Assembly (NCBI GenBank): GCA_002313255.1
Contig: DCBA01000065.1
Coordinates: forward strand, 1-5,778
DNA from: Gammaproteobacteria bacterium UBA1119
Lineage (GTDB): Bacteria > Pseudomonadota > Gammaproteobacteria > Pseudomonadales > Azotimanducaceae
Reading direction: 5' to 3'
DNA length: 5,778 nt
Program-made: the position numbers and the translations under genes
Shown here: one piece after another, positions 1 to 5,766 of the stretch
Position numbering within the stretch: the first letter of the stretch is position 1
How the letters are laid out: each line of letters starts with the position of its first letter
The notes under the pieces: model-generated
What the model saw: the letters and a program-made list of their open reading frames with translations, nothing else
What the model was told of the DNA's origin: nothing
Databases searched by the model: none

Positions 1-156
1 CAAGAGTTGAGCCAGCGAGCCAATGCGAGCCCCAGTTCGGTAGCCGAGCTCTATCAGTGCGATGTTGCGAATTGCGTGTCGGCGCGAACCCAACCACACC
101 AAGAATTCTTGGTGTTCTGGTTCTGATAGCGCTCTGCTCTGTCCTTCCTTTGCCAT
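1..156 (-). CDS. Short tyrosine recombinase/integrase, 5' part only (cut by left window edge)
   Basis: Translating the minus strand from the ATG at 154-156 gives 52 uninterrupted codons to the window edge. The visible protein begins MAKEGQSRALSEPEHQEF and continues with SRRHAIRNIALIELGYRTG then ARIGSLAQLL. This matches the start of the catalytic domain of tyrosine recombinases: a helix of the form RRHAxRNxAL followed by the TGxRxGxLAxL box, in which Arg44 would be the first catalytic arginine. That box lies only about 44 residues from the start, so the usual N-terminal core-binding domain is absent; this fits the short catalytic-domain-only recombinases of proteobacteria. An in-frame TAA lies 9 bases upstream of the ATG, and a purine-rich AAGGTAAGGG stretch precedes it, so the start is well supported. 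The second half (remaining catalytic residues and the nucleophilic tyrosine) is outside the window, so activity cannot be judged. A chromosomal Xer-like or integron-type enzyme is less likely because of the missing N-terminal domain. Confidence 0.78.
   Translation of the reverse strand, partial: MAKEGQSRALSEPEHQEFLVWLGSRRHAIRNIALIELGYRTGARIGSLAQLL
96..115. repeat. Perfect 20-bp palindrome inside the short recombinase gene
   Basis: The half-site acaccaagaa is followed immediately by its exact reverse complement, centred on an EcoRI-like gaattc core. The symmetry stops at 95/116. It lies at codons 14-20 of the partial recombinase, so it could be a binding site for an autoregulator or the recombinase itself, or a coincidence of codon choice. 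The sequence shows only the symmetry; function is inferred. Confidence 0.85.
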
Positions 157-385
157 TTTCCCTTACCTTTCAGTAGCTTAGATTCACCCTTTTTATTAGT
201 TCATTTTCTATCTAATAAAGGATGTATTTTACAGCAGCTAACAAATAGTAAGTAGATGATTTGTAAGAATATTTAACGATATCAAGGTCGCCAGTTATTC
301 CACCATAACAAGTAGAATAGGGCGGTTCTTAGACTCCCAGATTTCCCGCAGACACACACCCTCTCGCGCGTAAATATTTTGGTAT
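157..385. other. AT-rich non-coding gap between the short recombinase and the acidic gene
   Basis: No open reading frame with a believable start was found on either strand. The stretch is clearly richer in A+T than the flanking genes, and contains the leader of the minus-strand recombinase (purine-rich ribosome binding site just above 157) and the 3' flank of the acidic gene. Several AT-rich hexamers could act as -10 boxes on the minus strand, but none pairs convincingly with a -35 at standard spacing. Two small inverted repeats in it are listed separately. Confidence 0.6.
192..219. repeat. 8-bp inverted repeat upstream of the short recombinase
   Basis: The arms tttattag (192-199) and ctaataaa (212-219) are exact reverse complements separated by 12 bases. 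They lie 36 bases upstream of the recombinase start codon, a position suitable for an operator or a recombinase-binding core. Paired arms with a short spacer are typical of tyrosine-recombinase sites, but 8 AT-rich bases can also arise by chance. Confidence 0.4.
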
Positions 386-389
386 TTAC
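370..389 (-). terminator. Weak AT-rich hairpin overlapping the stop of the acidic gene
   Basis: Arms gtaaata (370-376) and tatttac (383-389) are exact reverse complements around a 6-base loop, and the TAA stop of the acidic gene (386-388) lies within one arm. The stem has only two G:C pairs and no run of T follows it on the minus strand, so it is at best a weak or accessory transcript end. Confidence 0.25.
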
Positions 390-661
390 CCGACAATTGG
401 TTTCAATAGGTTGTGAAGACGATTAATAGCGTCTTCTGCTTTTTCTCTTGACCTACCTCTATCTTGTTGTTGATACGCTAAGGTTTCTTCGTTATCCATT
501 TCCGCTTGTTGTTGGATGGTTTTGTAAACTGGGCCTATCCAAGCGCCTAAATGCAAAGCATCTTCTAAATCTTTAATGGAAGTTTCAAGGTCCGACCATA
601 GATAAGGTTCTATGTTTTCTTCCCTGGTCATATCCCATTCTTCGTCGTCATCATCATTCAT
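386..661 (-). CDS. Small, highly acidic hypothetical protein (91 aa)
   Basis: I do not recognise this family. The start ATG at 659-661 is preceded by GGAG (670-673 on the plus strand as ctcc) with an 8-base gap, which strongly supports a real translated gene. The protein opens with MNDDDDEEWD and has 23 Asp/Glu against 9 Lys/Arg by my count, with acid concentrated in the first 34 residues (15 acidic, 2 basic). The remainder looks helical, with a Gln-rich stretch (QQQAEMDNEETLAYQQQ) and a more basic C-terminal helix ending RLHNLLKPIVG. There is no signal peptide, membrane segment or cysteine, so it is probably cytosolic. Its low G+C resembles the methyltransferase rather than the DUF5916 gene 161 bases upstream, and it lies between that gene and a recombinase. 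Strong acidity in a small protein near mobile genes can suggest a nucleic-acid mimic or inhibitor, but this is only inference; an immunity-type or adaptor protein is equally possible. Confidence 0.75.
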   Translation of the reverse strand: MNDDDDEEWDMTREENIEPYLWSDLETSIKDLEDALHLGAWIGPVYKTIQQQAEMDNEETLAYQQQDRGRSREKAEDAINRLHNLLKPIVG

Positions 662-698
662 TGTTTAGTCTCCAAATTAGAGTTCGCGAGTATTAGTG

Positions 699-723
699 GC
701 CAATCCGACTATCGGACGTTGGC
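699..723. repeat. Bulged hairpin between the DUF5916 gene and the acidic gene
   Basis: The arms gccaa-tccga (699-708) and tcgga-cg-ttggc (712-723) pair over two 5-bp segments with a 2-base bulge and a 3-base loop. It lies 100 bases beyond the DUF5916 stop and 38 bases before the acidic gene start in the direction of transcription. No T run follows on the minus strand, so it is not a classical intrinsic terminator; it may be a transcript-end stabiliser, a mRNA leader structure or an operator. A 10-bp palindrome (cgcctaggcg, 732-741) stands next to it. Confidence 0.45.
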
Positions 724-822
724 GCGGCGACCGCCTAGGCGCTCTGGTTTGCTCATGCAACCTGTCAACTATTGCGACTCGTGGTGCGGCATACGACCCA
801 TGTCGATGGGGCCCCAGTCCAG

Positions 823-2970
823 CTACATGATGTCGAAAATGTGGCTGTATTTGATCATGAACTCGCGCCTTGGACGGCCCGGAAAATTGAAGTTGTCGTC
901 GGTTTCGTTATAGACCACATACAGCCCGGAATTCGCAGAGCGCAACCAGGAGAATCGGAGGTTGGTCGACAAGAGCTCATGGCGATCATTGTGTTGCACA
1001 AACCCCTGCAGAGATATCTTCGGCGTGAAGAAATAGCTCAGCTTCAATTGGGTGAGATTGACCTTGAAATCGCCGCCGGGAAGGTCGACATCGTTATGGT
1101 CCACGCTTAAGTTCGCATTGAACGCCTCGCCGATTCGATAGGTGACAGACGGTTTCGCGGATAGCCGGTTACCGCCAAAAAAACCGCCAGCTCGCGCCTC
1201 GAGGCCAAAGCCCAAGACGGCACTCTGGTCTGTGCTGGCGAAAACGCGAAACTCTTCGTGATCGAACTCATCCTGCGGTACGACCACCCCGTCGATGATT
1301 TCAAATGCCTGTAACACCCCTTCATGAAAGAAGTCTACGGCCATACTTAGCATCGCACCGTTTTTCCATTCGATGACTTGGTCAAGGTGCAGCCGGCTCG
1401 ATTCGTGGGATCCGTCGAAGTTCCAATAACTGTTGTAGCTTGCGTGAGGCCGCAATTGCAGAATGCTACTGTCCTTCCCATAGCGGATACGTTTCCCGAT
1501 TCGCGTACTCACTCTCCGATAGTCCCTACGGGCAAGGAACCCCACTTCCGGATTGAAGCCGACACCGACCTGGCTATAGCTCACGTTGTACGACCAAATC
1601 TCACCGTTGTAGGCACCGGATAGGTGGAACGCATGATCATCCTCGTCGACGCCTTCGGTTTCGGTCTGGGAAAAGAAAGCTGTATACGTGGTGTTTTCGC
1701 CCACACCCCACTGACCGTCCACCGCGTACGTTTGGTTGTCGGTCAGGTCATCATCGCGGTTAACCACCAGTGCGCCAATTGACGAGCGGTTGTGGAGCTC
1801 GCGACTGACGCGCGCCACCGTAAAGTCGGTTCTTGGTGCCACTCCGCCTACTTCGCCCGTCTGCATGTACAGGAATCCGAGGTTGTTGACGCCAGCGACC
1901 TTGCCTGACAACCGAACACCCGCGTTGATTGGAACTTGCCGCCCGCCGGGGCCGATTCCGATGCGGCGACTAAAGAACAACGACAGCTCGCGAGGCACAC
2001 CAACTTCGAAAATCCCTGCGTTTTCCAAGAAAAATGGCCTTTTCTCCCGAAAAAATAGGCTAAAGCGATCGAGATTGACCTGTTGATCGTCGACCTCGAC
2101 TTGCGCAAAGTCGGTGTTGTATGTGAGGTCTAGCGTGAGGCTTGGCGTCACGGAATACTTGATGTCGAAACCGACATCACCGCCATCCTCCGATCCGGCC
2201 AAAGACCCCCCGCGGGAGGATTTGCCCAAGCCGTACGGTGTGATCTTTAAGTTCCGTTGCGCTGGCGCCTCAATGCCTTGCACGGAGCCTGCAAGGGTGA
2301 GTCGATTGAGCCCATATTGCATCGGGATCGGGGCCCAATAAACGGTTTCGTTGTTGCGCCGGATCGTTCGCTCGAAATTGGCGTTCCAAGTTTGAACGTC
2401 CTCACCAGCGTAACGTAAAGACTTGAACGGAATGGCAAACTCCGCACTCCAGCCAAAATCGCCTACCTGCGTGGCGACCTCCCAGGTTGTGTCCCAATTC
2501 GAGTTGATGCCTTTGTTACGGAAGTTGTTCGCTCCTGTATTAACGATTTGGCCGTCAAACTCGAGCCCCGCGGGGTTGGTCCCGAACACAAAACCGCTCT
2601 GCTCGCTGCGAAAGCTATCGATCACAAACCGAACGCTATCTTCGTCCTCGAGCCCAGAATCCCGTTGACTATTCGAGACAATGATCTGGTCCGGCTCATC
2701 GTCGTGGCAGATGAAGCCGAGATAAAGCGTGTCATCCGTAAACCCCATAAAGACCTCGGTTCGCTGAGACGCTGGCGCACCTTCTTGGGGTTGTACTTGT
2801 GTAAAGCCTGTCATTGCCGTGACAACCGCCCAAGCGGCATCGCCCGCCACCAGACCATCGAGTTGGGGGGCTTGAACGAGCCTCGTCGCCTCTCCTTGCG
2901 GCGCGGCAAGCACGGGCGCCGATACCAAAAGTATTGACGCAACGACGAACTTCATCATGGACATCTGCAC
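823..2970 (-). CDS. Secreted/outer-membrane protein, CBM9-like domain plus DUF5916 barrel (715 aa)
   Basis: The N-terminus carries a Sec signal peptide (about residues 6-22, MKFVVASILLVSAPVLA) with a likely cut before APQ. Residues about 35-210 resemble the CBM9-like beta-sandwich: PQLDGLVAGDAAW at the start, an EDEDSVRFVID strand, and WSAEFAIPFKSL near its end. Residues about 240-715 match the DUF5916 family, whose hallmark is seen here as NTDFAQVEVDDQQVN (285-299) followed by LDRFSLFFREKRPFFLE (300-316). The rest is alternating aromatic strands with repeated turns, as in an outer-membrane beta-barrel, ending IKYSHIFDIM. Full length is normal for the family and no break is seen. The function of these proteins is not established; a role in binding or import of a carbohydrate or other extracellular polymer is inferred from the N-terminal domain. 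The 2970 start is GTG; ATG codons at 2964, 2958 and 2955 are also in frame and I prefer one of them, though none has a clear ribosome binding site. It has the highest G+C of the genes here, and appears monocistronic. Confidence 0.88.
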   Translation of the reverse strand: MQMSMMKFVVASILLVSAPVLAAPQGEATRLVQAPQLDGLVAGDAAWAVVTAMTGFTQVQPQEGAPASQRTEVFMGFTDDTLYLGFICHDDEPDQIIVSNSQRDSGLEDEDSVRFVIDSFRSEQSGFVFGTNPAGLEFDGQIVNTGANNFRNKGINSNWDTTWEVATQVGDFGWSAEFAIPFKSLRYAGEDVQTWNANFERTIRRNNETVYWAPIPMQYGLNRLTLAGSVQGIEAPAQRNLKITPYGLGKSSRGGSLAGSEDGGDVGFDIKYSVTPSLTLDLTYNTDFAQVEVDDQQVNLDRFSLFFREKRPFFLENAGIFEVGVPRELSLFFSRRIGIGPGGRQVPINAGVRLSGKVAGVNNLGFLYMQTGEVGGVAPRTDFTVARVSRELHNRSSIGALVVNRDDDLTDNQTYAVDGQWGVGENTTYTAFFSQTETEGVDEDDHAFHLSGAYNGEIWSYNVSYSQVGVGFNPEVGFLARRDYRRVSTRIGKRIRYGKDSSILQLRPHASYNSYWNFDGSHESSRLHLDQVIEWKNGAMLSMAVDFFHEGVLQAFEIIDGVVVPQDEFDHEEFRVFASTDQSAVLGFGLEARAGGFFGGNRLSAKPSVTYRIGEAFNANLSVDHNDVDLPGGDFKVNLTQLKLSYFFTPKISLQGFVQHNDRHELLSTNLRFSWLRSANSGLYVVYNETDDNFNFPGRPRREFMIKYSHIFDIM

Positions 2971-3511
2971 GACACGGGGCGGCGTATGATCGTTAGATCG
3001 CAGACGAGAAGCAACATGACGATTAGTCGGTTCGACCCGTGTCCTTGTCGTAGCAGGATCTTGAAGACAGGCCCTCTGGCCGCCGGTACTCGGGCATCTA
3101 TTCGGCCCTCGCCGTAGTTTCTATCTTTATGCGGTCGAGCGACCTATCTTTCGGCTCGTTGGTCGGCGGTGAAAATTCGAAGAACGACGGGTCGTTGGCA
3201 ATCGCTGATGGTTCCGATCAACGCGGTACGATCCAAATCGGAGAGGACCATGCTCGTTCTTGAATGGTCGTTGCTAAGTCGGGTCTCGGGGCCGTTCCAG
3301 CTCGAATAGCGTCCCTGGGAGCTTCCGTGTAGTGCAGTAGGAGGCACTTCTCTGAAAAATCGGCTTTCTTTGGCTAATTTTTCATTGTGAGTATTATCTC
3401 ATGACGACCTGTTAGAGATCGAGAAACATATCAGGATTTGCTGGTTCAGGCATTGAGGTGCGTTCGAGCGTTGGATTTGCTTCATGAGTAATACAGATCG
3501 AACCGCCACCC
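2971..3511. other. 541-base gap with no convincing gene
   Basis: The part next to 2971 must hold the promoter and leader of the DUF5916 gene, but I find no strong sigma-70 pair there; TTGCTT with GATCAT 17 bases downstream on the minus strand is the best and is poor. Open frames of 44 (plus, 3129-3263) and 67 codons (minus, 3144-3347) lack ribosome binding sites and family resemblance. Near the methyltransferase end there is a 9-bp inverted repeat, gcattgagg at 3450-3458 and cctcaatgc at 3510-3518, separated by 51 bases; the second arm covers the methyltransferase stop. G+C falls at around 3350, so the boundary between chromosome-like and AT-rich sequence may be in this gap. Confidence 0.55.
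3370..3397 (+). promoter_or_regulatory. Possible sigma-70 promoter on the plus strand
   Basis: TTGGCT (3370-3375) and TATTAT (3392-3397, five of six consensus bases) are separated by 16 bases. No plus-strand gene follows, since the ATG at 3401 meets a TAG after four codons, so if active it would produce an antisense or small RNA running into the methyltransferase 3' end. AT-rich sequence makes chance matches common. Confidence 0.22.
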
Positions 3512-4261
3512 TCAATGCTTAGCTCGCCCTACTCCCGCACATACTTGAATGATCCCGCTATCTAAATTCTCTACTTCTGCAATGTAATAACCTGAGCATA
3601 CGAGTAATTCACAAAACCTATCAACGCTCCAGACTTTTCTAAACCAGTCTCTATCGACCGACTCCATTTCCCCTTTCGAACTAACCCGTTCGTATCTAAG
3701 CTTAGCGATCAATTCGCTATCTTTCTCACTCCAATCCACCTGCGTTATACCCACTCTGATTCGATAGCCTTCGTATTCCGTTTCTTTGAATTTTCCAATG
3801 TTCCTACGAAGGTCATCTGGATTAGGTATATCTAGATCAAACAGAACGACCCCCGCGGGATCTAAACAATCAATAATCGCGTTCAGCGTTTGCTTTAAGT
3901 CGTCGTCACTTGGCAATAAAGTAATACTGCCATTCGCCACGTACACCGAACGAAAACGTCGAGGAATCTTGAAATCCTGCATCTTCGCGTGATGGAGCGT
4001 GACATGCAGCCCTCTTTCGTTTGCTTTTGTCTCACAAATCTCAAGCATATCTTTGGAAGCATCAACGCCTTCAACATCCAGCCCAGCCTCTAATAGATCT
4101 AGAAACGGAAGTCCGGTGCCACAGCAAATTTCCAAAGCCGGTTCACCATGCTTCTCAACAAATTTGATAAACCTATTTGAATCAGGTATTCCACCCGCTA
4201 GAGGCTCATAAAGCTCTGCCACAAGTCCAGTGTAAAAGTTTGAAGGGTCACTCACTCTCAT
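3512..4261 (-). CDS. Class I SAM-dependent methyltransferase (249 aa)
   Basis: The enzyme would transfer a methyl group from S-adenosylmethionine to an unknown acceptor in the cytosol. Motif I is seen as ALEICCGTGLPFLDLL (residues 42-57), the acidic ribose-binding residue as Asp67 in VEGVDAS, and the adenine-contacting step as KMQDF (93-97). FRSVYVANGSITLL (103-116) and LDPAGVVLFDLDIPNP (133-148) fit strands 4 and 5 of the fold. The C-terminal third is predicted mixed strand-helix and may hold the substrate site; it has no recognisable nucleic-acid-binding or DPPY-type motif, so a DNA methylase is unlikely and a small-molecule methyltransferase is more probable. I choose the start at 4261 (MRVSDPSNFYTG), not the upstream ATG at 4330, because the longer version would overlap the integrase gene by 49 bases and its extra 23 residues do not look like family sequence. 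GAGTGGGA just before this ATG is a weak ribosome binding site. The start lies within a guaA-like attachment core. G+C is visibly low. Confidence 0.85.
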   Translation of the reverse strand: MRVSDPSNFYTGLVAELYEPLAGGIPDSNRFIKFVEKHGEPALEICCGTGLPFLDLLEAGLDVEGVDASKDMLEICETKANERGLHVTLHHAKMQDFKIPRRFRSVYVANGSITLLPSDDDLKQTLNAIIDCLDPAGVVLFDLDIPNPDDLRRNIGKFKETEYEGYRIRVGITQVDWSEKDSELIAKLRYERVSSKGEMESVDRDWFRKVWSVDRFCELLVCSGYYIAEVENLDSGIIQVCAGVGRAKH

Positions 4262-4278
4262 TCCCACTCGATGGTCGG
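4258..4278 (-). other. guaA 3'-end fragment, probable integrase attachment site (attR-like)
   Basis: On the minus strand these 21 bases read CCG ACC ATC GAG TGG GAA TGA, that is P-T-I-E-W-E-stop. This is the conserved C-terminal end of GMP synthase (guaA; typically PPxTIEWE). Upstream of it in that frame there is no guaA sequence: the integrase stop codon lies 3 bases away. The 3' end of guaA is a known target of tyrosine-recombinase elements, which leave a duplicate of the gene end at their far boundary. Position next to the integrase end, orientation and the exact stop all agree with a distal junction; the core could be the 18 bases 4258-4275. Seen directly: the sequence and its position. 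Inferred: the site is used by this integrase. A second copy is not in the window. Confidence 0.7.
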
Positions 4279-4281
4279 TGA

Positions 4282-5766
4282 TTAGACATTCGTGGGCTGT
4301 TCGGTGAATTGAGGATGCTTGGTGTACCAAGCTCGATGCTCGTCTGAGTTTCGGCTCACATAAGCCAGCACATTTCCTAAATCATCGTAGACACGAATGC
4401 TGTTGGGATTTCGTTTGTAGCCAGCGTAAGTCAGCTCGCTCCAATCTTGCTTTGAGTTTTTCTCGACATACAAACGGTGGAGCAAATCTGGGCTCGTCCC
4501 CATGCTTTGTGCGAGCTTTATCGTCGGAATGTAGTGTGGGTCAGAAGGATCGACTTGGAGTCTTCGTCGGGCGTAGCGATGACGAATGGAGTACGGCGAA
4601 AGTCTGTCTTTCTGTGCCGCTCCTTTCTCAGCCCAACCAAATTTCTTAGTAGCCCCATTCCATTGTCGTTTGTACGAAAGTATTGGAGCTCCTTTGATGA
4701 TTTTTCCCATTGAGAGTGGATGGGCGAAGACATAGGGCGAGTCTATCTCCCATGCTTTGTGGAGCATTTTCAAATCCTGGTAAATGTCATACCAATGTTC
4801 ATCCGCGACAGCCTCGTAAATGTGTGATTTCTCGTCGCGCTTGATGGTGATTGATTGAATGTCGCCGTCATCAGTGAAGACAGTCTCGATGTCATCCCAC
4901 TTCATCGCATTTTCAGCGGATTTAAAGGGTCGAATTCCAGTCGCATCAAGCGTGGCGCACCATAGGTAAAAGAAGCGTTGATAGACACGGACTCGCGCTG
5001 GCTTGCTTTCATCTCGATATCTTTCTTCCAAATACGACATGAGTTGGTCGTATTGCTCTTGCGTCATTTCTGGTCGAGAGCGTTCAGTGAGGTCGCTTTT
5101 AAAATTCTGAATCTCTGGAATGTTGTCAATGAAAGCTTCGTTGAGAGCGAAGCGGAAGATGGTGCGGAGCACACGATTTTGTCTGTTGAGTGTTGATGGC
5201 GACCAACGCTTCCCTAATTCACGCTGTCTTGTCTCAATGCGCCATTCATTCCACCGTCTCAGTTCGCGAGTGTTGTAGGTTTCTATGCCTCTTGAAAAGA
5301 ATGCTTCTTGTGTGAAATAGGGCAGCAATACTTCATTGATGACATAGTCGAAGAGTTCGAGCTCCTTGGCGTTCCAGAAGCTTTTTCCACTAAGTGTTCG
5401 GTGGTACGGCTGTGCTCCTGATTGAACAGCGAGTTTGTTGGCTTTCGTTTGTTCTGTGATTCGTTCGAGAAAAGTGCGTGCGACTGTGTCGAAATTCTTG
5501 CGAGCTATGGAGAACCCTTGCTCGAATCGTTTGGTGAGCTGGAAATAGACTTCCAATGCTCGTCGATCTGCTTCCGCTGCGTTGGCAGCGTCATTGGGAA
5601 TGTAGGGAAGTTTGAGAGTACGCACGGCTTCTTTCTTTTGTCCGAAGCCAATGCGACATCGCCAATAGTGATTTGCACCGCGCTCTCCGTCATCGCCAAC
5701 AAAAAGAGTGAGGTTCCTGTAATTGGGATGTTTGTAATTGGGTGCGTCTTTGAGCGCTTTCGGCAT
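4282..5766 (-). CDS. int: Tyrosine recombinase, element integrase (494 aa)
   Basis: The protein would cut and rejoin DNA through a 3'-phosphotyrosine link to integrate and excise a mobile element. Residues about 85-225 look like the helical core-binding domain; 230-435 is the catalytic domain. Arg279 in ATGIRPFKSAENAMKWDDI is the first catalytic arginine, Lys309 or Lys313 sits in the beta-hairpin, PYSIRHRYA (391-399) is the HxxR box with Tyr392 replacing the first His and Arg395 kept, MGTSPDLLHRLY (422-433) carries the nucleophile Tyr433. YSxRHxYA and MGTS variants are common in phage and island integrases, so these changes do not imply loss of function. A further 61 residues follow the tyrosine, and the N-terminal 80 residues (NHYWRCRIG onwards) resemble the arm-binding region of long integrases. 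The start ATG at 5764-5766 is preceded by a modest GGAC, but the frame stays open to the window edge 12 bases away, so a longer start cannot be excluded. The gene ends 3 bases short of the guaA-like site, and its product probably acts on it. Confidence 0.9.
   Translation of the reverse strand: MPKALKDAPNYKHPNYRNLTLFVGDDGERGANHYWRCRIGFGQKKEAVRTLKLPYIPNDAANAAEADRRALEVYFQLTKRFEQGFSIARKNFDTVARTFLERITEQTKANKLAVQSGAQPYHRTLSGKSFWNAKELELFDYVINEVLLPYFTQEAFFSRGIETYNTRELRRWNEWRIETRQRELGKRWSPSTLNRQNRVLRTIFRFALNEAFIDNIPEIQNFKSDLTERSRPEMTQEQYDQLMSYLEERYRDESKPARVRVYQRFFYLWCATLDATGIRPFKSAENAMKWDDIETVFTDDGDIQSITIKRDEKSHIYEAVADEHWYDIYQDLKMLHKAWEIDSPYVFAHPLSMGKIIKGAPILSYKRQWNGATKKFGWAEKGAAQKDRLSPYSIRHRYARRRLQVDPSDPHYIPTIKLAQSMGTSPDLLHRLYVEKNSKQDWSELTYAGYKRNPNSIRVYDDLGNVLAYVSRNSDEHRAWYTKHPQFTEQPTNV

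Noticed and set aside
676..703. Promoter-like pair for the acidic gene: TTGGCC and TCTAAT on the minus strand, 16-base spacing
   Set aside because: The transcript would begin at or after the GGAG ribosome binding site (670-673), so this promoter does not fit the start signal that supports the gene.
772..2937. Many 65-129 codon frames overlapping the DUF5916 gene on both strands
   Set aside because: They are out-of-frame readings of a G+C-richer real gene and have no start signals or domain resemblance.
3028..3045. tRNA-like T-loop string (ggttcgaccc)
   Set aside because: The flanking bases do not form the 5-bp T stem, and no acceptor or anticodon arms are nearby.
3129..3263. 44-codon open frame on the plus strand (MRSSDLSFGS...)
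   Set aside because: No ribosome binding site before the ATG and no recognisable motif; it overlaps another chance frame on the opposite strand.
3144..3347. 67-codon open frame on the minus strand
   Set aside because: It has no ribosome binding site, no family resemblance, and an irregular composition typical of chance open frames; no conserved neighbour supports it.
2990..3520. Integron attC site suggested by isolated same-strand genes and a GTTAGAT heptamer
   Set aside because: No matching RYYYAAC partner at a suitable distance and no attC-like long imperfect palindrome was found.
4262..4330. Longer methyltransferase starting at 4330
   Set aside because: It would overlap the integrase coding region by 49 bases, add 23 residues unlike the family, and read through the attachment site.
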